From: Burkholderiaceae bacterium
GTDB lineage: Bacteria; Pseudomonadota; Gammaproteobacteria; Burkholderiales; Burkholderiaceae_C
Reading direction: 5' to 3'
DNA: 32,166 nucleotides
Assembly: GCA_018780645.1 (NCBI GenBank)
Contig: JADMJJ010000099.1
Coordinates: forward strand, 1-32,166
Shown here: positions 8,841 to 15,605 of the stretch, piece by piece
How the letters are laid out: every line of letters starts with the position of its first letter
Position numbering within the stretch: the first letter of the stretch is position 1
The notes under the pieces: model-generated
Database searches by the model: none
The model's input: the letters and a program-made list of their open reading frames with translations, nothing else
Told to the model about the DNA's origin: nothing
Position numbers and translations under genes: made by a program

Positions 8841-10145
8841 CTACTTGATTCTTCTCAACAAGGCGTTGCCGTCTGCTATCAGACGGGTCGCGGCGTCCTG
8901 GTCGCTGGTCTTGCCGTAGGCGATGGTCTCGAACACCTCGCGCATGAATTTCTGCATGCGGGCATGTTCGAACAGCGGTGAGGGCAGGGCGATATTGCCG
9001 GCCAGCTTCTGTTTCTTGATCTGCTCATAGGCGCGCAGCTCCAGCTCGGGCAGCTTCTTTTCCTTGACGAGCAGCTGGTACTGGGCGTCGACCAGCGGCA
9101 CGCCACGGGTGCGGCTCAAGATCAGCGCGGCCTCGGGGTCGCACAACAGGAAGTTGATCAGCCTGGCGGCAATCTCGGCCTTCTTGCTGTTGCGGCCCAC
9201 GGCGAACATCACCGTCGGGCGGCCGAACATGCCGCTGTTCTTGGCGCCGGGCAGGGTCGGGAAGTCACCGAGGGTCAGTTTCTGCTGCTTGTCCAGCGTG
9301 CTCTCGCGCAGGCCTATCGACGAGTCCCAGGTGAAGTTGCCGGCCCAGTTGCCGACCACCCAGTCCTGCTGCTGCTCGGTGGCCTTCTCGGCGCCGCCGA
9401 GACTGGCGCGCAGCTTCAGCGGCGTGGCCACATGGCCGTCGATCAGCTTCTTGTAAATCTGCACCCATTCCAGCGCCGCGGCCGGGCTCATTGCCACCTG
9501 GGGCAGCTTGGGGTCCACATAGGGCGTGCCGTATTTCTGCTGCACATAGGCCTGAGCCAGCAGCATCATGTCGTAGAGCTCGCCGTCCAAGGGATAGGCC
9601 TGGTCACCGAGCTTCTGCCGGAACTGCTTGCCGGTAGCGAACAGCTCGTCCCAGGTGGTCGGCAGCGGCACACCGGCGCGCTTGAAGGCGGCCTCGTTCC
9701 ACAGCAGCACCCGCGCGCTGTAGGACACCGGCAGTGCGTTCAGCCGCCCGGCCACCGTGCCCATGGCCAGGTCTTCGGCGCTGAACTGGTCCAAGGCCAG
9801 CAGCTGCCTGTACTGGTTCAGATCGGTGAAGCCATTGCCGCGCTTGGAGAACATGGCCATCCAGGCCCAGTTGATCTGCATCACATCGGGCTCGGAGCCT
9901 CCGGCGATCTGGGTCGTCAGCCGCTCCAGATAGCCGTTGAAGCCCATGTACTCGGCCTTGATCTTGACGCCCGGGTTCTTGCGCTCGAAGGCGGCAATCG
10001 CCTTCAAGGTGGCCTGGTGGCGGGCACCTCCACCCCACCAGGCGAAGCGCAGCACGCTGTCTTCGGCCCGTGTCGGCTGAGCCGTTGCGCACAGCGCCAG
10101 GGCGGCCAGCAGCGCCCGCCGGCGGTTCAACGTTGGCTTCATCAT
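8841..10145 (-). CDS. togB: Oligogalacturonide ABC transporter, periplasmic binding protein
   Basis: A 434-residue family 1 extracellular solute-binding protein. A twin-arginine-like or Sec signal (NRRRALLAALALCATAQPTRA) is followed by the mature start EDSVLRFAWWGG, typical of sugar-binding proteins. It contains the EPDVMQINWAWM segment and a C-terminal alpha-helical lobe. The start at 10145 is chosen because TGATG couples it to the togA stop; an in-frame GTG lies one codon earlier and a second ATG follows directly. It would deliver oligogalacturonides to TogMN in the periplasm. Substrate specificity is inferred from the operon with ogl, kduI and kduD. Family 1 binding proteins in general cover many sugars. 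Confidence 0.85.
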   Translation of the reverse strand: MMKPTLNRRRALLAALALCATAQPTRAEDSVLRFAWWGGGARHQATLKAIAAFERKNPGVKIKAEYMGFNGYLERLTTQIAGGSEPDVMQINWAWMAMFSKRGNGFTDLNQYRQLLALDQFSAEDLAMGTVAGRLNALPVSYSARVLLWNEAAFKRAGVPLPTTWDELFATGKQFRQKLGDQAYPLDGELYDMMLLAQAYVQQKYGTPYVDPKLPQVAMSPAAALEWVQIYKKLIDGHVATPLKLRASLGGAEKATEQQQDWVVGNWAGNFTWDSSIGLRESTLDKQQKLTLGDFPTLPGAKNSGMFGRPTVMFAVGRNSKKAEIAARLINFLLCDPEAALILSRTRGVPLVDAQYQLLVKEKKLPELELRAYEQIKKQKLAGNIALPSPLFEHARMQKFMREVFETIAYGKTSDQDAATRLIADGNALLRRIK

Positions 10146-11272
10146 CACAGCAGCAGGTTCGCGCCGGTTTCGGCGTCGAACAGATGGCAGCTGGCCAGCT
10201 GCAGATGGAACAGGTGCGCCTCGCCACGCATCTTCTCTGTCAGGCCATTGAGCTGATCGGCCGGCACCCGTGCGGTCAGCGGCACGTTGCCGATGTCGAA
10301 ATGCACGAACACCTCGCTGCCCATATGCTCCATGAAACGAAGGGTGGCGGGCACGGCCAGGCTGTCGCCCTGCGGACGGGCCGCGGCCGACACATGCTCG
10401 GGCCGCAGGCCGAACTTGATGGCGCCGCTGCGGCTGCTCAGCTTCTGGGCCTTGCTCTCGGGCAGGGGCAGGGCCACGCCACCCAGCATCACCGCAAGAC
10501 CCGACCCCATAGGCTGCAGCTCGGCGGCATGAATATTCATCTCCGGCGAGCCGATGAAGCCGGCGACGAAGGCATTGGCCGGCCGGTCATACAGGGCGGT
10601 GGGTGTGTCGACCTGCTGGATCACGCCGTCCTTCAGCACGCAGATGCGCTGACCCATCGTCATCGCCTCGACCTGGTCGTGGGTGACGTAGACCACGGTG
10701 GCCGGTTGGCCCGACTCGCGCAGCGTGCGGTGCAACTCGGTCAGGCGCACGCGCATCGAGGCGCGCAGCTTGGCGTCCAGATTGGACAGAGGCTCGTCGA
10801 ACAGAAACACCTCGGGCTTCTTGACGATGGCCCGGCCCACGGCCACACGCTGGGCCTGGCCGCCGGACAGCTGCTTGGGATAGCGGTCCAGCAGATGCTC
10901 CATTTCCAGCAGCTGGGCGGCATGGCGCACGCGTTGGTCCACCTCGGCCTTGGGCGTGCCGGCCAGTTTCAGGCCGAAGGCCAGGTTGTCGTAGACCTTC
11001 ATATGCGGGTACAGCGCATAGTTCTGGAACACCATGGCGATGCCGCGCTGTTTGGGCGCCAGGTCGTTGACCAGTTTGTCGCCGATGCGCAACTCGCCGC
11101 CGGTGATGGTCTCCAGGCCGGCAATCATGCGCAGCAGCGTGCTCTTGGCGCAGCCGGAAGGCCCCACGAAGACCATGAACTCGCCGTCGCGGACTTCCAG
11201 GTCCACCCCGTGGACGGCCTTGAAGCCGTTGGGATAGACCTTCTCGATTTTCTTCAGGCTTAACTGCGCCAC
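10145..11272 (-). CDS. togA: Oligogalacturonide ABC transporter, ATP-binding protein
   Basis: A 375-residue ATPase of the MalK/UgpC/MsmK group. It has Walker A GPSGCAKST (37-45), Q-loop VFQNYALYPH, signature LSGGQ (135-139), Walker B LFDEP (157-161), and a C-terminal TOBE-type regulatory domain from about 240. Walker A has alanine where glycine is more usual (GCGKS); the lysine and serine are kept, so activity is expected. The start codon is GTG at 11272, with GGAGACAAGC just before it. It energises the TogMN permease at the cytoplasmic face. MalK-like ATPases can serve several importers, so it may power other sugar transporters too. Confidence 0.9.
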   Translation of the reverse strand: MAQLSLKKIEKVYPNGFKAVHGVDLEVRDGEFMVFVGPSGCAKSTLLRMIAGLETITGGELRIGDKLVNDLAPKQRGIAMVFQNYALYPHMKVYDNLAFGLKLAGTPKAEVDQRVRHAAQLLEMEHLLDRYPKQLSGGQAQRVAVGRAIVKKPEVFLFDEPLSNLDAKLRASMRVRLTELHRTLRESGQPATVVYVTHDQVEAMTMGQRICVLKDGVIQQVDTPTALYDRPANAFVAGFIGSPEMNIHAAELQPMGSGLAVMLGGVALPLPESKAQKLSSRSGAIKFGLRPEHVSAAARPQGDSLAVPATLRFMEHMGSEVFVHFDIGNVPLTARVPADQLNGLTEKMRGEAHLFHLQLASCHLFDAETGANLLL

Positions 11273-11308
11273 TTGCTTGTCTCCGTCTGATTCTTTGGGC
11301 GGGCTGTC

Positions 11309-12154
11309 TCAGCCCTTGACGCCGCTGGATGTGGCGCCTTCGATGAAGTGGCGCTGGGCGAGGAAGAACACGCCCACCGAGGGGATCAGGGCCACCACCG
11401 AGATCGCGATCACGCTGGCCCATTCGACCTCTTCGGTAGCGCCTATGCTCATCTTCAGGGCCAGCGACACCGGGTACTTCTCCACCGTCGAGAGGTAGAT
11501 CAGCGGCCCCATGAAGTCGTTCATCGTCCAGATGAACTGGAACACGATCACCGAGATGATGGCGGGCTTCAACAGCGGCACGATGATGTGCCACAGCAGC
11601 TGCAGCGCGTTGCAGCCGTCGATCTGCGCAGCTTCTTCCATGTCCCGTGGAATGCCACGCAGGAACTGCACCAGCATGAAGACGAAGAAGGTGTCGGTGG
11701 CAAAGGCCGAAGGCAAAATCAGCGGCACATAGGTGTCCAGCCAGCCCAGCTCCTTGAACATCAGGTACTGGGGCAGGCGCAGGATGATCAGCGGCAGCAT
11801 CATCGTGCCGACCATGATGGAGAACAGGAACTTCTTGCCCCAGAACTCGAAGCGGGCGAAGGCATAGGCCACCAGCACGCAGGAGATCACCGTGACGATG
11901 ATGCGTGGCACGGTGATCAGGAAGGAGTTCAGGAAATAGGTCGCGAAGGTGTACTCGGTGCTGGTCTTCCAGCCCTTGGCATAGGCGGTGAAGTCGAAGC
12001 GGCTGGGCCAGAAACCGATCTCGGTGAAGATTTCGGCATTGCCCTTGAACGAGGCGCCGATCAGCCACAGCAGCGGATACAGCATGACGACCGCGACAAC
12101 GCCCAGCGCCACATAGCGCAGCAGCGGACTCCCGCGGTCTCTTGGCAGAATCAT
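11309..12154 (-). CDS. togN: Oligogalacturonide ABC transporter, inner-membrane permease (MalG-like)
   Basis: A 281-residue permease with six predicted membrane helices and the EAA loop (MEEAAQIDGCNALQLLWHIIVPLLKP), which contacts the ATPase. I place the start at the ATG at 12154 because GAGGGG stands five bases before it and the protein then begins MILPRDRGSPLLRY, a normal permease N-terminus. The frame stays open to an ATG at 12247 that overlaps the togM stop, but the extra 31 residues are hydrophilic and coincide with a palindromic repeat. It pairs with TogM as the membrane channel. Confidence 0.87.
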   Translation of the reverse strand: MILPRDRGSPLLRYVALGVVAVVMLYPLLWLIGASFKGNAEIFTEIGFWPSRFDFTAYAKGWKTSTEYTFATYFLNSFLITVPRIIVTVISCVLVAYAFARFEFWGKKFLFSIMVGTMMLPLIILRLPQYLMFKELGWLDTYVPLILPSAFATDTFFVFMLVQFLRGIPRDMEEAAQIDGCNALQLLWHIIVPLLKPAIISVIVFQFIWTMNDFMGPLIYLSTVEKYPVSLALKMSIGATEEVEWASVIAISVVALIPSVGVFFLAQRHFIEGATSSGVKG

Positions 12155-12159
12155 TGAAG

Positions 12160-12199
12160 CCCCTCGCCCGACGCGCACGTCGGTCGATCCCCCGAGGGG
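12160..12199. repeat. Nested palindromic intergenic repeat between togM and togN
   Basis: An outer 7-bp stem (CCCCTCG at 12160-12166 with CGAGGGG at 12193-12199) encloses a perfect 6-bp stem (CCGACG at 12168-12173, CGTCGG at 12178-12183, loop CGCA). The left outer arm doubles as the togN ribosome binding site on the minus strand, so the structure could control togN translation. It looks like a dispersed REP-type element; copies elsewhere cannot be checked here. Confidence 0.6.
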
Positions 12200-12243
12200 A
12201 TGTGGGCCAGCTTGGGAGCGGCCCGGCGCTTGGCCCTCGCGGC

Positions 12244-13131
12244 TCATCGCTTCTGCTCCTTCTCACCCGAATAGAACACCCAGTATTTGGAGCTCCAGAA
12301 CGAGATGCCGCTCATCAAGGCCACCAGGGCGAACAGCACCCAGGACAGGGCCGCGCCATAGCCGAGATTGAAGAAGCGGAAGCTCTGGTCGTAGATGTAG
12401 AGCGCCAGCACATAGGTCGATTGCAGCGGCCCGCCCTCGGTAATCATGTAGGGGCCGTTGAACTCCTGGAAGGCATGGACCATCTGCATGATGATGTTGA
12501 AGAAGATCACCGGCGTGATCAGCGGCACGGTGATGCGGAAGAACTGCTGGCGCTTGGAGGCGCCGTCGATCTCGGCCGCCTCGTACAGCGAGATCGGCAC
12601 GTTCTGCAGTGCGGCCAGAAAGATCACCATCGCCGAGCCGAACTGCCAGGTGAACAGCAGCACGATGGTCCACATCGAGAAATGCTCGTCGGCCAGCCAG
12701 GAGATGGGCTCGATGCCGAACTTGGCCAGCACCAGATTCACGAGGCCCTTCTGCGAGAAGATAAAGCGCCACAGCACGGCCACGGCGATAGACCCGCCGA
12801 GGATGGACGGCAGGTAGAAGGCCGAGCGGAAGAAGTTGATGCCGCGCATCTTGAAGTTCAGGACGTGGGCGATGAACAGCGCGAAGCCGACGCGCATGGG
12901 CACCGCCAGCATCGCGAACAGCATCGTCACCCCCAAGGACTTGCGGAACAGCGGGTCGGCGCCGAACAGCTCCTTGTAGTTCTCCATGCCGATGAACTCG
13001 GGCGGATTGATGACGTCGTACTGCGTGAAGCTGAGCGCGAAGCTCATCACGAAGGGGAACAGCTTGAAGCCCAGCACGCCCAGCACAAAGGGCAGGACGA
13101 ACAGAAAGCCTAAGCGCTTGTTTTCATACAT
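12244..13131 (-). CDS. togM: Oligogalacturonide ABC transporter, inner-membrane permease (MalF-like)
   Basis: A 295-residue permease with an N-terminal hydrophobic helix (LGFLFVLPFVLGVLGFKLF), further helices, and the EAA loop (LYEAAEIDGASKRQQFFRITVPLITP). It is the MalF-type partner of TogN, and the order togM-togN-togA-togB follows the enterobacterial Tog cluster as I recall it. The start ATG at 13131 is followed directly by MYENKRLGF, typical of the family. It lies 76 bases after kduD, with a stem-loop in between. Specificity for oligogalacturonides is inferred from the operon. Confidence 0.87.
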   Translation of the reverse strand: MYENKRLGFLFVLPFVLGVLGFKLFPFVMSFALSFTQYDVINPPEFIGMENYKELFGADPLFRKSLGVTMLFAMLAVPMRVGFALFIAHVLNFKMRGINFFRSAFYLPSILGGSIAVAVLWRFIFSQKGLVNLVLAKFGIEPISWLADEHFSMWTIVLLFTWQFGSAMVIFLAALQNVPISLYEAAEIDGASKRQQFFRITVPLITPVIFFNIIMQMVHAFQEFNGPYMITEGGPLQSTYVLALYIYDQSFRFFNLGYGAALSWVLFALVALMSGISFWSSKYWVFYSGEKEQKR

Positions 13132-13166
13132 TCGCCGTGTCTCCAGCGGGGTGCGAATACGCGCCG

Positions 13167-13188
13167 CCCGGCCATTCTGCGGGCCGGG
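13167..13188. repeat. Stem-loop between kduD and togM
   Basis: CCCGGCC at 13167-13173 pairs with GGCCGGG at 13182-13188 around an 8-base loop. There is no U-tract in the direction of transcription, so it is more likely an intercistronic stability or processing hairpin than a terminator. Confidence 0.45.
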
Positions 13189-13207
13189 TCAGCGCCAGTG
13201 AACAGAG

Positions 13208-13969
13208 TCAGCGCGCCAACCAGCCACCGTCGACGGCCACCGTGTAGCCGTTGACATAGTCCGACGCCTGCGAGGCCAGGAACACCACCGGCCCGGCCAG
13301 ATCGTCCGGTATGCCCCAACGGCCGGCCGGGATGCGCTCCAGGATGGCGGCGTTGCGCCCCTCGTCTGCGCGCAGCGCGGCGGTGTTGTTGGTGGCCATA
13401 TAGCCCGGGGCGATCGCATTGACATTGATGCGGTGCGAAGCCCATTCATTGGCCATGGCGCGGGTGATGCCCATCACGCCGCTCTTGCTGGCGGTGTAGG
13501 AGGGCACACGCACGCCGCCCTGGAAGGACAGCATCGAAGCGACATTGATGATCTTGCCGCCGGTGCCCTGGGCAATGTACTGCCGGGCCACCGCCTGCGA
13601 GAAGAAATACACCGTCTTCAGGTTCAGATCGATGACATCGTCCCAGTCCTTCTCGCTGAACTTGATCGCATCGTCGCGGCGGATGATGCCGGCGTTGTTG
13701 ACCAGGATGTCCACGCGGCCGGTCAGGGTCTTGGCCTTGTCGATCAGGCCGTCGAGGCAGCTGATGTCCGACAGATTGGCGCGCAGGTCCAGAAAGCGCC
13801 GGCCCATGCCCTCGACCTGGATCTGCGTCTCCTTCGGTTCGCTGACATTGACACCCACCACATCGGCCCCGGCCTGGGCCAGCGCCCGGGCCATGCCCTG
13901 GCCCAGGCCCGTGTCGCAGCCGGTGACGATGGCGACGCGACCCTTCAATTGGAAGTTATCGAGAATCAT
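13208..13969 (-). CDS. kduD: 2-dehydro-3-deoxy-D-gluconate 5-dehydrogenase
   Basis: A 253-residue short-chain dehydrogenase, the same length as the E. coli enzyme. The nucleotide-binding loop is TGCDTGLGQG (16-25), the NNAG motif is at 91-94, and the catalytic triad is Ser145, Tyr158 and Lys162 (SYTASK). It reduces 2,5-diketo-3-deoxygluconate to 2-keto-3-deoxygluconate in the cytoplasm. It lies 26 bases after kduI, with the leader AGAGACAAGCAA before its ATG. Its position between kduI and the importer makes the identification firm within the large SDR family. Confidence 0.94.
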   Translation of the reverse strand: MILDNFQLKGRVAIVTGCDTGLGQGMARALAQAGADVVGVNVSEPKETQIQVEGMGRRFLDLRANLSDISCLDGLIDKAKTLTGRVDILVNNAGIIRRDDAIKFSEKDWDDVIDLNLKTVYFFSQAVARQYIAQGTGGKIINVASMLSFQGGVRVPSYTASKSGVMGITRAMANEWASHRINVNAIAPGYMATNNTAALRADEGRNAAILERIPAGRWGIPDDLAGPVVFLASQASDYVNGYTVAVDGGWLAR

Positions 13970-13995
13970 TTGCTTGTCTCTTTGTTCGTTGGGCT

Positions 13996-14832
13996 TTAGC
14001 GCAGCGCGGTCATGGGCACGTGGTCCATGTCCTTGAAGACCTGGTTCTCGCCGACCATGCCCCAGATGAAGGTGTAGGCCTGGGTGCCCACACCGGCGTG
14101 CATGGACCAGCTCGGGTTGATCACGGCCTGCTCGTTGCGCACGACGATGTGGCGCGTCTGCGTCGGCTCGCCCATCATGTGGAAGACCACCGCGTTCTCG
14201 CTCATGTCGAAGTAGAAGTACACCTCCATGCGCCGGTCATGGGTGTGGCAGGGCATGGTGTTCCACAGGCTGCCGGGTTCCAGCTGGGTCATGCCCATCA
14301 AGAGCTGACAGGTCGGCAGCACATCGGGGACGATGAATTTGTGGATGGTGCGGCGGTTGCTGGTCTCGGGCGAGCCTAGCGTCTCGGGCGAGGCCTCGGC
14401 CAAGGTGATCTTCTTGTGCGGGTAGGCGGTGTGGGCCGGTGCGCAATTGAAGTAGAGCTTGGCCGGGTTGGCGGCGTCCACGCTGCTGAACTCCAGCAGC
14501 TTGGCGCCCTGGCCGACGTACAGCGCCTCGCGCGCACCGATGTCGAAGGTCTGCTCATCGACCTTGACGCGGGCTGCGCCGCCGATATTGATCAGCCCCA
14601 GCTCACGGCGCTGCAGGAAGAAGTCGGTGCCGGTGTGGCGGCCCAGCTCGGGGGCGAAGGTCACCGGCTTCGTCACCGGCATGATGCCGCCGACGATGAT
14701 GCGGTCGATCTGGCTGTAGGTCAGCGTGGCCTGGTCGGGCTGGAACATGCCGTCCACCAGGAAGTGGCGGCGAAGGCCTTCGGTGTCGAGTTGCTTGGCG
14801 TGCTCGCTGTGTATGGGCTGGCGAATTTCCAT
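13996..14832 (-). CDS. kduI: 5-dehydro-4-deoxy-D-glucuronate isomerase
   Basis: A 278-residue cupin-type isomerase, identical in length to E. coli KduI. Zinc ligands are in place: His196 and His198 in CHTHDRR, Glu203, and His245 in SMHAGV. It converts 5-keto-4-deoxyuronate to 2,5-diketo-3-deoxygluconate for KduD. It is the first gene of the leftward operon. Its promoter region (14833-15062) is shared with divergent kdgF and holds a KdgR-box-like palindrome, so derepression by KDG is expected. Confidence 0.95.
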   Translation of the reverse strand: MEIRQPIHSEHAKQLDTEGLRRHFLVDGMFQPDQATLTYSQIDRIIVGGIMPVTKPVTFAPELGRHTGTDFFLQRRELGLINIGGAARVKVDEQTFDIGAREALYVGQGAKLLEFSSVDAANPAKLYFNCAPAHTAYPHKKITLAEASPETLGSPETSNRRTIHKFIVPDVLPTCQLLMGMTQLEPGSLWNTMPCHTHDRRMEVYFYFDMSENAVVFHMMGEPTQTRHIVVRNEQAVINPSWSMHAGVGTQAYTFIWGMVGENQVFKDMDHVPMTALR

Positions 14833-14948
14833 CTTGTATTCCTGCTCTTTCTCTTGATTCGGGGCACCGATGGTCGGCGCCGTGGGGGCGTGTTGTTCGC
14901 AAGACTAACGCGTCTTGGGACTTTCCCGGAATTATGGTTTCTATTTAG

Positions 14949-14963
14949 TGAACCACTGTTTCA
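14949..14963. promoter_or_regulatory. KdgR operator-like palindrome in the kduI-kdgF divergent promoter
   Basis: TGAACCACTGTTTCA is an inverted repeat of TGAAACA with one mismatch and fits the KdgR-box core TGAAAC-N3-GTTTCA known from enterobacteria. Further GTTTC-like half-sites flank it at about 14937 and at 15001. Its place midway between two divergent pectin operons suggests control of both by the KdgR encoded at 4434-5252. A CATAAT on the minus strand (about 14931-14936) may be the kduI -10 box, but no good -35 was seen. Confidence 0.72.
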
Positions 14964-14980
14964 AAACAACTTGATGGCGC

Positions 14981-14986
14981 TATAGT
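14981..14986 (+). promoter_or_regulatory. Candidate -10 element for kdgF and the TonB operon
   Basis: TATAGT lies 77 bases before the kdgF ATG. A 17-base spacer puts the -35 at 14958-14963 (GTTTCA, weak), inside the KdgR-like palindrome. A repressor bound there would block the promoter. The -35 match is poor. Confidence 0.35.
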
Positions 14987-14997
14987 ACCAACGAATC

Positions 14998-15012
14998 GAT
15001 GTTTCAAACATC
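14998..15012. promoter_or_regulatory. Perfect palindrome downstream of the kdgF -10 element
   Basis: GATGTTTCAAACATC is a perfect inverted repeat of 7 bp around a central C. It contains GTTTC and GAAAC but with a different half-site spacing from the KdgR box. It may be a second site for KdgR or an operator for another factor acting on kdgF. Its position between the putative -10 and the start codon suits repression. Confidence 0.5.
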
Positions 15013-15062
15013 TCCTGCGCCCCGGGCCAACCCTAGGCGAGCGAAATCGGCGGAGACAAGCC

Positions 15063-15395
15063 ATGAGCCACTACTTTGACAACGCAAGCACGCCCTGGAC
15101 CGAGCTGGGCGAGGGCATACGCCGCAAGATCGTTGGCCACACACCGGAGCTGATGTCGGTGCTGGTGCAGTTCGACAAGGGTGCCATCGGCACCCCGCAC
15201 GCCCACGACGCCCATGACCAGATCGCCTATGTGCTGGCCGGCTCGTTCGAGGCCGAGGTGGCCGGCGAGAAGCGCGTGCTGCGGCTTGGCGATGCCTTCG
15301 TGGCGCCGCGACTGCACACCCATGGCGTGGTTGCGCTGGAGCAGGGCAGCACCCTGCTCGATCAGTTTTCACCGCGCCGCGAGGATTACCTCTAG
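15063..15395 (+). CDS. kdgF: Pectin degradation cupin KdgF
   Basis: A 110-residue single-domain cupin. Metal ligands are visible as His46, His48, Gln53 and His87 (PHAHDAHDQ and LHTHG), and the C-terminus has LLDQFSPRRED, where acidic, aromatic and arginine catalytic residues are expected. KdgF speeds conversion of 4,5-unsaturated galacturonate to the linear 5-keto-4-deoxyuronate used by KduI, in the cytoplasm. GGAGACAAGCC precedes the ATG. It leads the rightward operon, divergent from kduI, and is followed by a 210-base gap before the TonB receptor, so the receptor could also have its own promoter. Confidence 0.9.
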   Translation: MSHYFDNASTPWTELGEGIRRKIVGHTPELMSVLVQFDKGAIGTPHAHDAHDQIAYVLAGSFEAEVAGEKRVLRLGDAFVAPRLHTHGVVALEQGSTLLDQFSPRREDYL

Positions 15396-15412
15396 TTCCT
15401 GGCGGTCAGGAA
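15396..15412. repeat. Small hairpin directly after kdgF
   Basis: TTCCTG (15396-15401) and CAGGAA (15407-15412) form a perfect 6-bp stem with loop GCGGT directly after the kdgF stop. No T-run follows, so it may be a stability hairpin or weak attenuator separating kdgF from the receptor gene. The rest of 15413-15605 shows no ORF and no clear promoter. Confidence 0.35.
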
Positions 15413-15605
15413 CCGATGCGGCTGATCGCACTGCAGCGACCGGTTGCCCCGAAACACGGCGCCCTGCGAGCGCCCAGACCCATGAATCAGGCCGGAATCG
15501 GGCGATGAGCCCGGGCCGCTGGTGCATGGCATGAGTTGTTCTGCGCGCGCCCTTCCGAAGAGAAGCGCAGCGCAGCTGCTGAAGAATCAACCGGAGACAA
15601 ACACA

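Noticed and set aside
12155-12247. togN start at the ATG overlapping the togM stop
   Set aside because: It would add a hydrophilic tail encoded by a palindromic repeat, while the ATG at 12154 has a strong ribosome site. Kept as an alternative, not the main call.
14901-14916. AAGAC/GTCTT inverted repeat in the kduI leader
   Set aside because: A 5-bp arm in a long leader is likely by chance and matches no known operator.
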